Shown piece after piece: positions 25,263-34,534 of a DNA stretch of 64,000 bases. Every line of letters starts with the position of its first letter. Position 1 is the first letter of the stretch. A model generated the notes under the pieces. The model was not told where the DNA came from. It was given only the letters and a program-made list of their open reading frames with translations, and did no database searches. The position numbers and the translations under genes are program-made. The DNA comes from Fabrea salina (lineage: Eukaryota > Ciliophora > Heterotrichea > Heterotrichida > Fabreidae): NCBI GenBank assembly GCA_022984795.1, contig JALIHJ010000031.1:62001-126000 (forward strand). Reading direction: 5' to 3'.

Positions 25263-26282
25263 ATGGGAAACCAAACAGGCAAAGCACAACTCTACATTGC
25301 AGTTGAACAAATGAGTGCTGAAGCAGGTTCTGAAATATCTGGCTTAGTCCACATGAACGTAAGCAGCACCTTTAAAGCAAAGTCTTTGGTGTTTGAATTT
25401 TCAGGCACTGAAAGATGCAGATTTGGCAACTCAGGAATTAAGTGCAAAGGAACCAAAGTTTGTATGAGTATGGAAAACTGGAACGGAAACAAACTCCAAG
25501 AAGGTCAGTACAGCTACCCTTTCAGGTTTGCCATTCCAAACACGGTTCCAGGTTCTTTTAAGGTGAGTTCAAGTTCATTGTCAGCTGAGGTAGCTTACTT
25601 CGCTAAGTGCTATTTGCTCAATAAAAACGACAAAAAAGAAGCCAAAGACAAAACTAGGATACTTGTGTATCAAGCCATCGACCTCGACCGTTTTTCAATT
25701 AAAAACATCGACAGAATACCTGTTCAAAAGTGTTGCTGCAACTACGGCACTAGTGTAATTGAAGCTAAGTGCGATAAAAACGCCTACCTGCCGTCTGAGT
25801 TAGTTAAAGTTATTGTAGAAGTTAACAACTCCCAGTGCAAAGCTAGCATTGACAGACTGGAGTGCTGCCTTTACAGAACTATAAGATTGGCAGGCAAAGG
25901 CCAAAAAGTTAAAGTAGTTAGGGAAAAACTTCACTCTTCCTCTACTAGAAAAAGAATTCCTGGAGGGATCAGCTTACTAAGTGAACAAGCTGTTCAGGTT
26001 GAAATAAACTTAGAAAGCATCTTTGACCAAATCCAGTACGCTGCCACTACTCGGGCCAAACTCGTAGAGTGTAATTACTCTATAGATGTTACAGCCCACT
26101 TTGGAGACTTTGCTTCTACTCAGTCACTCAGCACTATAATAATGCCAACCCAAACTACTTTACCTGGAAGAGCAGTGCCAAGTGCACCCTCAGGCGAGTG
26201 GAACCCCCTTGTGATGGAATGTGCTTATATCAACGAAAGAAACTCCAACATCTTCGAACCCTCTGCTCCAGAAGAAGATTAA
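25263..26282 (+). CDS. Arrestin-fold trafficking adaptor
   Basis: 339 residues with the N- and C-lobe pattern of alpha-arrestins: AGSEISGLVHMNVSS, LVFEFSGTERC, YSYPFRFAIPNTVPGSF, then a C-lobe from about 165. The N terminus MGNQTGKAQ is a candidate N-myristoylation signal. Alpha-arrestin-like proteins link membrane cargo to ubiquitin ligases or endosomal sorting. No PPxY motif is evident. The stop abuts the stop of the convergent PAS gene with no base between. An intron-like 15-mer at 26071-26085 was not accepted because the strand it encodes fits the arrestin fold. Confidence 0.85.
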   Translation: MGNQTGKAQLYIAVEQMSAEAGSEISGLVHMNVSSTFKAKSLVFEFSGTERCRFGNSGIKCKGTKVCMSMENWNGNKLQEGQYSYPFRFAIPNTVPGSFKVSSSSLSAEVAYFAKCYLLNKNDKKEAKDKTRILVYQAIDLDRFSIKNIDRIPVQKCCCNYGTSVIEAKCDKNAYLPSELVKVIVEVNNSQCKASIDRLECCLYRTIRLAGKGQKVKVVREKLHSSSTRKRIPGGISLLSEQAVQVEINLESIFDQIQYAATTRAKLVECNYSIDVTAHFGDFASTQSLSTIIMPTQTTLPGRAVPSAPSGEWNPLVMECAYINERNSNIFEPSAPEED

Positions 26283-29200
26283 TTATCTCCATTTAAAGTT
26301 ATCCCTTCTATCTTTGATTGCAGCGTTGAGTTTCTTAAAGTCTTCTTGGTACTCTTGAGGAATAAGTGTGCACATACTCCAAGCGTTTTTAGTGTCCATT
26401 CCAATTCGGTTGATCATAGGCGAGTAAACGAAGAAGAAGAACAACAGTGAAAACACACAGTATAGCGACATCAGCAAGTTTTGCCAAATCTTCATTTCGT
26501 CTTGGTGGGCACTGTAGTCGTCTTCGTAAAGAGAAGAAGACTTAGTAAGGGGGTCGTACAAGTAGTGGTTGTCGAAGTCTCTGAGCAAAACCATGTCTTC
26601 AGTCATAAAGAAGTTTTTGATTTCGTCTAAAGTCAGGGTCCTGTTGGAACTCATGTTTTGGATTTTGAGAAGCAAAGACCGTGCTAGGGTAGTGTACATG
26701 CCTAAAGCACTGTGGAGTCCTTGTAACATAGCTTTGTCTCCTACAGTTTCGCAGTCACTTTTGCTTCTGTCCACAGGCACATTGCAGGCATTTTCAAACA
26801 GTATGTTGTCGTGTTCTTCACTTCTTATTTCACTAAAAGTAACTCCAGCTTCTTCGTCTCCGAAGATCAAACTGTTTTCTACGTAGTCAAGTTCGTTGAT
26901 GATTTTGTTGGCTTGGTGCAAAGGCGACCCTATGTTTTGCTTAGAAGGCACTACGTACTTCCAACCTACGTCAGTTACGTTCTCGAACAAAGTTTCAGTC
27001 ACCCACATGTTAACTCCTCTGGTGAGTTGGCGTCTTCTGCTGGCCCAGTTCACGTGGACTGGTTCTTCTTTTAAAACGTCACCTATTGCTTCGAACCCAG
27101 TGTAGTATATCAAGTAGAAGTAAACTATCGAAATCACGAAGAAACACAGCAACTTAGCAATGATAACTTTGCGCTGACGTGGGTCGTAAGGCAGTACTTT
27201 TTTAACGTCGTTGTTTTTTCTTTTCTTTTTGGCGTTTTCGTCTTTAGACTTGGTAGCGTCTTTTTTCTCAGCCTTTTCTTCGTCTAACCCAGCTTCTTCT
27301 TGCTGTTGTTCTTCTAAGTCCATTTGGTTTTCGTTGAGTATGTTCAGTCTGTCAGAGCACTTAGCCTTCATGAATCTACACACGTACGCTGGAATCTCAA
27401 AGAAGATTTCCCAAACTTCTCTTTTGGACTTTTCAAGAGTTCGGATTGCTGGGATAATAGCGAACCCTGCACAGAAAGACAGCAAAAACACAGACACAAA
27501 GATCAACATGAGTGCAGTGTACTTCTCGTTTTCTAGGTCTGAAATAGCAGTTTGCACGTAAAAGCTTGCAGAGGTGTTAAGGTACTGGAGGGTTTCTCCG
27601 TTGCCATTTCTAAACAGGTAAAAAGCCCTTCTGTTGGCTAAGCTGATGCTTTGGTCTTGGTACTCCTCTTTTAGCAGAAAACCCTGCAAAATAAAGTTAG
27701 AAGTAGCATCAAACAAGTTAGCTTTGTTCCCTCTCACGTTTCCACCTTCAAGCAGCCAGGTTTGTATGTTTTCGTCTATGTAAACAGCTTGGTCTTCTTC
27801 GCTAAGGAGTTCGTAGTTCTTGTAGAGCCTCAGGTTGATTTCATGCATGTCGTCTATGTCTTTTCCCATCCAGTCGAAGTAAGTAGGTCTTTCTTGTGAA
27901 GGAATTATTCCTGAGTCCATTAAACTAATGATTCGCGAGTAGTAAGACATACTTTGGGCGTAAAGCCTCATGTTGCCTACTAAGTTCACGTAATGAGAAA
28001 GCTCTTCATTGAGTGTTACTGAGTTTTCTATGATTTCAAATGTCACCACAGAAGTTACTATAAGCACCACAATAGTCAAAAGCAAAGTGATTTTAAAGCG
28101 CATCACGTACTTTTTGGTTTTCGAGAACTCAAAAGAAACCAAAGCTTTAATGGACTTGTTGAACTGTGCCAATGAAGCCATGCTTGAGTTCATGCTTTTA
28201 GAGGAGTTGTAGGCGCTTTGCCCGTCGTTTTCGTCTTCTTCATCGTTTTCTTCTTCTTCTAAGCTTTGATCTGAACTTTTTTCTGACTCTTGGGATTCAT
28301 TTGAGCTGTTTTCGGACTCTTCAGATTCGCTTTGGCTCTCTTGACTTTGAGCTTCGAAATCGTCTAGGAGCTCATCTCCTTCTTCAGAGTCTTCTTTTTT
28401 GCCCGAACTGCCTTTTTCTTTGCTGTAGTTTTGTGGCAAACTAGTTTCGTCTTCGCCTTCTGGAACATTGACTCCTGTGAACTTTTCTTTTTTGGACTCG
28501 CTGAGTTCTTTAGCACTTCCTGAGATGTCATCTTCTTCTGATTCTTCAGTAACAGTTTTGGCTTCTTCTGATTCTTCTTCTGATTCTTCTTCTTCTCCAC
28601 TTTCGTCTTCACTTCCTTCGCTTTCATCGCTTCCAGCTTGTTTTTTCTCGTCTGAAGACTCAGACTCTAGTTCGAGGTTAATGTCAGTGTGGGCTACTTC
28701 TTGTTCGTTGGGCATTACAGTGCTTACAGGTTTTATTTCGTCTTCAGTTTCTTCTTTGCTGTAGTTGTTGCCTCCCATATCAAACCCCACTCCGCCCTTG
28801 TCTTTTTTCTCTTGAACTGTGATTTTGAGTAGGTTTGCAGTGTGTTCTCCAATGTTGATTTCTAAAAGTTTTAGGTTGAGTGACAAGCTGTATCGGTCGT
28901 TTTCGTGATTGATGTTGGCACCTGAATCCTCTTTCATCTTAGTTTTAAGTTCCTCAAAAGTAGGAATTAGGTTAACTATTTTCTGTTCGCTGTTTTTGTT
29001 GTTTGAGTAGTCAAAGAGCTCAGCACAGGTTTTACTAATTCCAGTTATGATCCAGTCACTGTTCATCAGGATTACTTCGTAGTTGCTGTAAGTAGGCTTT
29101 ATAATTGCTGAAAGAAAAGGAGGGTGTCCGTCGTTCGGAACAACTTTAACTAAAAGTCTAGCTTCAAAGATAAAGCTGTTTTTGTCAGCAAAGTACAGGA

Positions 29201-31253
29201 CAAGGTTTTGCTGGTCAACAATAGCGTAATTGCCTGTTTCGTGGAGCTTCTTCATGTATTCGTCGTGGTTTTCGTTGAACGGTGAAGGAATGATCAGAGA
29301 AATGTTTCTCCCTATCAACTCAGCTGAAATGTAACTAAGCAGTCTGCAAGCTGTGCTGTTAGCGTTAAGGATTTCTCCCATTGTTTCGAAGTCTGCTGAA
29401 ACCTGGATGATGGCGTTGTCAGCATCAAAAAAGGACAGAGGCTGGGTGAAAGAGTTCATCAGGTTGGCGTTCATGTTTTTTTTCTGAGCTTCTTCTTGGA
29501 CTTCGGCCTTGTTCAGGTACCGCTGGCCCATGTCTGAGAAGTTGTTTAAACTTGCTAAAAAGCAACCGTACATTCTGAGGGCTTCGGTGTTTTTAGAGTT
29601 GAGTTTGAGTAGTCTTTCGTAGTTGCTTTTAGTCACAGAAATGAGTGTGGAAGTTTCTCCTGCAAGTTTGTTGAGCTTGTGGATCTTGGGCGACCTAGAC
29701 TCTAGTTCAGCCCAGAAGTAAAACTGAGAACGTGTTACAGCTTCATCGTTCTTTTGGGCACTAGCCCGTGCTTTTTGGAAGAGTTCATAGTCGTAAGCGT
29801 CGTCTTTCATGTGGGCTTTGTAAAAGCTTTCAGAAGTTCTTCGGAAGTGATACAAGGCATACTGTGAGTCAAGTTTGTTGGCAATCATAATGCCTTTGAA
29901 GCACTGAACTAGTGCCAGTATGTAGTTTTCGAAGATATGCAGTTGCAAAAGCCCTGACCACAGGTAAAGCAGTTCTGAGTTAGGGAACTTTTTAAAAGCT
30001 TCGTAAAAGGTGTTTTCGATTTCTTGTAAAGTTTGGGTCTGAAGGTTTTGGAACTCTTCGTTTTCTCCTTCGTCGTTTTCTACAAATATAGACTTGTTTT
30101 GCTTGTTTTTGGCTTCTTCTAGTTTGAGCACAAGCATCCTAGCTTTCATTTCGACTTGGTAAGGGTTGGTGAGTTGCTGGATGGTTTTTTCAGCAACAGC
30201 TTTGCTTCGCTTCATAAGGGCAAGTTGCATGATTTGCACTAAACAAGGAGTTAAAAAGTAGTAAAGCATGGTGATGGAAGAGTTGGTTTGGTCAGTGCTT
30301 TTGAAGAACTCCCCCACAAGCATACAGAAACTGGCTGAAGTAAAGGTAACTACCACCCCTAGCCTGATGTTGCAGATCCTGGTGTTGTAGTAAGGAATGT
30401 ACTGGCTGTAGACAAAACAAAGCACTATTCCTGCCAACAAACATATTATCAGGTACAAAATAATCTTCCCGTTAGTAGTGATGAAGTAATACGAGAAAAT
30501 TATCAAGGCGTATGAAACTAAGCGAAGCACCTTGAACCTTGCATGGGGCTTTGCCATAGTTCCTCCGCAAATCATGCACAAGTCGTAGTACAGAAGTGCC
30601 GACAAAAGAATTATTCCAAAAAACACCGCACTTACTAGCATGTACAAAGCCATGAACTGGTAGCCTTCTGGAAGCTCCAAGCACTCTGTAGAAGTGCCTA
30701 TCGAACACTTTATTCCAAAGGCAAAAGTGTCCAGAACAGGAATGTAAAGTAAGTTCGTCAAAACAGTAATCAGTAGTTTAAGTATTTTGGTAACAAAGCT
30801 GAAGACCCCTGAAAAGTTCCTAATTTTCCATGCTAGCAAGACGCCAAGTGCAATGGTGGAAGCTATCAGGAAAGAAAAAACACAACAGAGAGTGACGAAC
30901 TGGATGTAAGACCCCCTCAAGTACCTGTCAAGCCGAAACACCCAGCAAATGTCTATGAGCCACTGAGTTTGGTCAAGGTTCCAGGGACTGGAGGTTTCGT
31001 AAGGGCCTAAAGAGGAATAGGTTCCGTCGCCCAAAACCAAGGTCAGTAACTGAAACCCCTCTATGGCTATCATTATGATGTGGTAGTGAATGGGGATTGC
31101 TATTTTCATCGTATTGAGTCTAAAAAACAGTGAAAAGAGCCTTGTCTTCAGGAACTTCAGGATTTGCTCCTTGGACTCTCCGTTCTCGTCATCTTCTCTC
31201 TGGGCGTCTTCTTCGTTCCTTAGGTTTTCGATTTCATCTACGTAACCTTGCAT
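26283..31253 (-). CDS. Giant multipass membrane protein with PAS domain (TmcB-like)
   Basis: 1,656 residues. Residues 50-350 hold many membrane helices. A TPR-like helical region with SELLYLWSGLLQ and KNTEALRMYGCFLASL follows at about 380-590. A PAS domain spans about 600-725 (ADFETMGEILNANSTACRLL, IGRNISLIIPSPFNE). An acidic Ser/Glu/Asp-rich linker spans 850-1020. More membrane helices follow at about 1050, 1250, 1375 and 1610, with extracytoplasmic loops between. This layout matches the large TmcB/TmcC-type family expanded in ciliates, whose function is unknown; sensing of light, redox or ligand through PAS is a guess. Legumain lies upstream. Confidence 0.85.
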   Translation of the reverse strand: MQGYVDEIENLRNEEDAQREDDENGESKEQILKFLKTRLFSLFFRLNTMKIAIPIHYHIIMIAIEGFQLLTLVLGDGTYSSLGPYETSSPWNLDQTQWLIDICWVFRLDRYLRGSYIQFVTLCCVFSFLIASTIALGVLLAWKIRNFSGVFSFVTKILKLLITVLTNLLYIPVLDTFAFGIKCSIGTSTECLELPEGYQFMALYMLVSAVFFGIILLSALLYYDLCMICGGTMAKPHARFKVLRLVSYALIIFSYYFITTNGKIILYLIICLLAGIVLCFVYSQYIPYYNTRICNIRLGVVVTFTSASFCMLVGEFFKSTDQTNSSITMLYYFLTPCLVQIMQLALMKRSKAVAEKTIQQLTNPYQVEMKARMLVLKLEEAKNKQNKSIFVENDEGENEEFQNLQTQTLQEIENTFYEAFKKFPNSELLYLWSGLLQLHIFENYILALVQCFKGIMIANKLDSQYALYHFRRTSESFYKAHMKDDAYDYELFQKARASAQKNDEAVTRSQFYFWAELESRSPKIHKLNKLAGETSTLISVTKSNYERLLKLNSKNTEALRMYGCFLASLNNFSDMGQRYLNKAEVQEEAQKKNMNANLMNSFTQPLSFFDADNAIIQVSADFETMGEILNANSTACRLLSYISAELIGRNISLIIPSPFNENHDEYMKKLHETGNYAIVDQQNLVLYFADKNSFIFEARLLVKVVPNDGHPPFLSAIIKPTYSNYEVILMNSDWIITGISKTCAELFDYSNNKNSEQKIVNLIPTFEELKTKMKEDSGANINHENDRYSLSLNLKLLEINIGEHTANLLKITVQEKKDKGGVGFDMGGNNYSKEETEDEIKPVSTVMPNEQEVAHTDINLELESESSDEKKQAGSDESEGSEDESGEEEESEEESEEAKTVTEESEEDDISGSAKELSESKKEKFTGVNVPEGEDETSLPQNYSKEKGSSGKKEDSEEGDELLDDFEAQSQESQSESEESENSSNESQESEKSSDQSLEEEENDEEDENDGQSAYNSSKSMNSSMASLAQFNKSIKALVSFEFSKTKKYVMRFKITLLLTIVVLIVTSVVTFEIIENSVTLNEELSHYVNLVGNMRLYAQSMSYYSRIISLMDSGIIPSQERPTYFDWMGKDIDDMHEINLRLYKNYELLSEEDQAVYIDENIQTWLLEGGNVRGNKANLFDATSNFILQGFLLKEEYQDQSISLANRRAFYLFRNGNGETLQYLNTSASFYVQTAISDLENEKYTALMLIFVSVFLLSFCAGFAIIPAIRTLEKSKREVWEIFFEIPAYVCRFMKAKCSDRLNILNENQMDLEEQQQEEAGLDEEKAEKKDATKSKDENAKKKRKNNDVKKVLPYDPRQRKVIIAKLLCFFVISIVYFYLIYYTGFEAIGDVLKEEPVHVNWASRRRQLTRGVNMWVTETLFENVTDVGWKYVVPSKQNIGSPLHQANKIINELDYVENSLIFGDEEAGVTFSEIRSEEHDNILFENACNVPVDRSKSDCETVGDKAMLQGLHSALGMYTTLARSLLLKIQNMSSNRTLTLDEIKNFFMTEDMVLLRDFDNHYLYDPLTKSSSLYEDDYSAHQDEMKIWQNLLMSLYCVFSLLFFFFVYSPMINRIGMDTKNAWSMCTLIPQEYQEDFKKLNAAIKDRRDNFKWR

Positions 31254-31302
31254 TTAATATTATTAAATGGTCATCAGAAACTAACTTTTGAATTTAAGTT
31301 AT

Positions 31303-32559
31303 TTACTCAAAACTGCAAATCTTGTAAAAAGCATCTGCAATTTTGCTTTGGGGAACTTCCAGCTCACACGCATTCGCAAGGACTTGTATAAACTTCATCC
31401 CATAATCATCAAACTGGCCACAAAACTCGTGGTAGGCCGAAATAGCTTCTTTAAGGCAAACTGTGTCCATAGGCAGCATTCTTTCTGACATTAAGTGGTC
31501 AGGACTGTCTACTAAAATAGCTCGACTGAACTTTTTGAACACAGAGTGCTGTCTTTCTCTTTTCATAAGCTCAGCCATAATTTCTTGAGCATTCTCCCAG
31601 TTGGGGTGCTCCATGTACTTATTGTATAGGTAGTGGAGCTTGTTGTCACGTGACTCCCAGTTATTAGAAACAACAGGGGACGCTCCTAGTGCTTTGCTCG
31701 ACTGGGTGCCTAAGAACTCTCCAGCTGGGTCTGAGATAAAGCTCATACTACCGTACTTAGACACATTGCTTCTGAAAGTTCTGTTTTTAACTACTTCATA
31801 CTGTTGCTCTAGAGTTTCAGTGTTGATGTTTACCTGATCAGCGTTTTCCATCCAGCTTACACTGAATAAGTCTCCAAGGCAGCTTCCAATCTTAACTCCA
31901 TTTACCACATCGTTAGGAGGGCAGTAGGCTGCAAAACTGCTTTGGGTAGCGTCAGCAGCTGTCATACCATAAACTTCAATGTTATCAGGCAACTTGCCTT
32001 CAAACATGGATCCAGACTCACAAGCTTCGATGAAGAAAACTAGTTTTTTGTACATCTTCTGAGTGTGCATTTCTTTAAGAGCATCAATGAGTTCGTGAGC
32101 GAACAAAAAGTCATTAGGAAAAGCAATAACTCCAGAAGAGCCGTGGTCCACGAAGCTGATGAAAACTTGGTCTTCAGCTGTAGATTCAAGGACCTTTTCT
32201 GAGCCTTTTCCTTGCATAGCTTCTTTTTTGCCCTGAATTACGTTCAAGAAGTTCTCGGAGGTAACCTCTTTCCCTGTGTAGTCTTTGATACAACCTTTGT
32301 TTACGTTAACTGAGTTGTTTCCTGGCTTGTTGTAGAGAGTGCCTGGAATGGGGTTTTCAGGGCTGTTTGGTATGTCATCATAAGAGAAAAGAATTATGTT
32401 TTCGGGGTTGAAGCCATGATTGATAAGCACATGGTAAGAGTGACAAACGTCGGACTGGTGACGGTAGTTCCAAATATCCTTTGAGCCTGCAACTAGTACA
32501 GCGTATTTTTCACCCAATACACTGCTGATTAAGCTTGCAATTAACAGGAATATTTTCAT
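31303..32559 (-). CDS. Legumain-type asparaginyl endopeptidase (family C13)
   Basis: 418 residues with signal peptide MKIFLLIASLISSVLG. The catalytic dyad is His139 in SFVDHGSSG and Cys180 in EACESGSMFEG, at spacing close to human legumain (His148, Cys189). The C-terminal third resembles the legumain prodomain, so it is a legumain and not the GPI8 transamidase, which would carry a C-terminal membrane segment. The enzyme cuts after Asn in acidic vacuoles or lysosomes and is made as a zymogen. It is likely a digestive-vacuole protease. It diverges from the DEAD-box gene with 39 bp between starts. Confidence 0.93.
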   Translation of the reverse strand: MKIFLLIASLISSVLGEKYAVLVAGSKDIWNYRHQSDVCHSYHVLINHGFNPENIILFSYDDIPNSPENPIPGTLYNKPGNNSVNVNKGCIKDYTGKEVTSENFLNVIQGKKEAMQGKGSEKVLESTAEDQVFISFVDHGSSGVIAFPNDFLFAHELIDALKEMHTQKMYKKLVFFIEACESGSMFEGKLPDNIEVYGMTAADATQSSFAAYCPPNDVVNGVKIGSCLGDLFSVSWMENADQVNINTETLEQQYEVVKNRTFRSNVSKYGSMSFISDPAGEFLGTQSSKALGASPVVSNNWESRDNKLHYLYNKYMEHPNWENAQEIMAELMKRERQHSVFKKFSRAILVDSPDHLMSERMLPMDTVCLKEAISAYHEFCGQFDDYGMKFIQVLANACELEVPQSKIADAFYKICSFE

Positions 32560-32598
32560 TATTTCTTCACCAAGTTTAATTAAATTTTAAGTATTAAA

Positions 32599-33810
32599 AT
32601 GTCACTAAAAAGCATATTAAGTTTTCAGGAAAAAGCTAAGTCTTTTCTTTTGGAAGGCAAAAACACCTTGTTAGCAGGGCAGTCAGGCTGCGGAAAAACC
32701 TGGATTGCCCTTAAAGCTATCACACAACAAATACTAGAGGAACAAAACAGACACTTAGTAACTAAATACCTGAAAAACACTTCTTTAGACGACTTATTCA
32801 CAACCGAAACAACTACAGAAACTATAAAAGGAAAGCACGGAGCACTAATTCTAGTGCCCACAAAAGAACTTACACTGCAAGTTTACAGCCAACTTAGAGA
32901 GCTAGATGCTAACTTAAGTATACACAGAACTTCAAGTATGTGCAACTTAGTAGGGATTACTAAGTATTTCCGGAGTCCCAAAGTCTCTGCAGAACTCCTT
33001 CACAAACAAGCCTTTGTGAACTCTGCAGACTCTGTAGACTGGAATAAACTAGACGTAGTAATATCCTCTCCCAAAGTAATGAACGACATCCTGACTTACA
33101 AAGCAGCTTTTGACAAACACATAAACCCCAACATAGTGCTGCTGGACGAGTGCGATTCACTTCTGCAGTAAGACTTACTTAGAGACGAACTATACTCAAA
33201 AACCACAGCAAGCATCCTTAAGCACCTGAAAGAGCCTGAAAAAACACAGTTCATCCTTACTTGTTCTTCTTTCAAGAACTTAAAAACGCTTGAAGGAAGT
33301 TTTAAGCAGCTTAAAGTTATTAAGCACAACTTTCAAAAGTTCCCTTCTAATATCAAAGTAGACTCAGTCACAGTGTCAGACACCAGTTCTAGTTTGGAGT
33401 CCTTACTCAACATAGTTGAATCCTCAACTTCTGCCCAAATAGCAGTGTTTAGTTCTTTAATAAGCTCAATAGAAGAAGTCACTCAGTTCCTTCAAACAAA
33501 AGGCATTCAAACCACTTGCATACACTCAGAACTTAAACTAGAACAAAGAGCAGAGAACTTACTTAACTTTTTGAACGGAAGCAAAAGGGTCCTTGTAGGT
33601 TCAGACCTTATTGAACGAGGACTAGAGTTAAATGTTCAACACGTGATTCTTTTCAACGTGACTGAAAAACTAGACTCTTTACTACGCAGAGTTGGAAGAA
33701 CAGGCCGCAAAGACAAGCCTGGAAGAGCCACTTTGTTTCTGAGGAAAAACCAAGAGTACCTAATTCCCCTTATAAAAAAAAACCAAGCACAACTTAAAAA
33801 AACCCGCTAA
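32599..33810 (+). CDS. DEAD-box-type RNA helicase, two exons
   Basis: Exon 1 is 32599-33167 and exon 2 is 33183-33810, joined over a 15-nt intron to give 398 residues. Motif I is AGQSGCGKT, motif Ia VPTKEL, and motif II is DECD in place of DEAD. Motif V is GSDLIERGLEL and motif VI is RRVGRTGR. The Q motif is weak, reduced to SFQEKAK. The protein is a minimal two-RecA-domain helicase without extensions. It might act in mitochondria or ribosome assembly, but its subgroup is unclear. Read through, the intron would stop translation right after motif II. Confidence 0.88.
33168..33182 (+). other. 15-nt intron
   Basis: GTAAGACTTACTTAG lies inside the helicase frame just after motif II and carries TAA in frame. 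Its removal restores LLQDELYSKT in one frame. Confidence 0.93.
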
Positions 33811-33877
33811 GTTTATAAGTCTATGTAAGGAATAAATCAAATAAATTCATTCCCGACAGAGTGTTGAAAAGTTATAA

Positions 33878-34522
33878 ATGGCAATGAACCCGGAATAGTA
33901 AGATTTACTCAGCGACTACCTGTTCAAACTATTGCTGATAGGGGACTCAGGCGTAGGAAAATCAAGCCTACTCTTGCGTTTCTCAGACAACACCTACACT
34001 GAGAGCTTTATTTCAACAATTGGCGTAGACTTCGTAAGTTTCACCTAGAAAATCCGCACCATAGAACTAGAAGGCAAAGTGATCAAACTGCAGATTTGGG
34101 ACACTGCAGGTCAAGAAAAGTTCCGCACGATCACATCATCTTACTACCGAGGAGCTCACGGAATCATCATTACATACGATGTGACTGACAGAGAGTCTTT
34201 CGACAACGTAAAGAACTGGATCCAAGAAGTTTCCCGCTACGCTTCTGAGTCAGTCAACAAGCTTCTGGTCGGAAACAAAAGTGACTTAGAAGACAAACGT
34301 GCAGTGAATTACGACGAAGGCAAAGAGCTTGCAGACTCACTCGGTATTCCTTTCATTGAAACCTCAGCTAAGACTGCCCAGAACGTTGAAGAGTCCTTTG
34401 TAAAAATGGCTGGTGAAATCAAGTCTAAAATTGCTGCTAACACCACCACTTCTGCTCAGGCTAAGGGACAGCGCCTTGCAGGAAAAACAATCACCCAACA
34501 AAAGAAGAGTGGTTGCTGCTAA
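33878..34522 (+). CDS. RAB1: Rab1-type small GTPase, three exons
   Basis: Exons 33878-33897, 33913-34033 and 34049-34522 give 204 residues after removal of two 15-nt introns. The spliced protein begins [20 protein letters not shown] and contains the Rab1 switch and G motifs: [44 protein letters not shown] and ETSAKT. It ends in SGCC for double geranylgeranylation. Rab1 controls ER-to-Golgi traffic. Exon 1 is only 20 nt. Both introns rebuild near-invariant residues, so this gene is the best internal proof of the intron rule. Confidence 0.97.
33898..33912 (+). other. 15-nt intron
   Basis: GTAAGATTTACTCAG after a 20-nt first exon. Splicing gives the Rab1 signature EYDYLFKLL; without it the frame stops at codon 7. 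Confidence 0.97.
34034..34048 (+). other. 15-nt intron
   Basis: GTAAGTTTCACCTAG. Splicing joins GVDF to [10 protein letters not shown], exactly as in Rab1 proteins. Unspliced, it ends in TAG. Confidence 0.97.
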
Positions 34523-34534
34523 CTAACTCAATGA

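Noticed and set aside
26071-26085. GTAATTACTCTATAG in the arrestin-like gene as an intron
   Set aside because: It is 15 nt and GT-AG but lacks A at position 10, and the residues it encodes (CNYSID) fit an arrestin strand.
33171-34048. Reassigned stop codons (TAA/TAG as sense), as in many other ciliates
   Set aside because: The in-frame stops in the helicase, Rab1, kinase, SHIPPO and TPR genes fall inside consensus 15-nt introns, and all other genes end on TAA, TAG or TGA where homology ends. Only the TAG at 46897 is unexplained.
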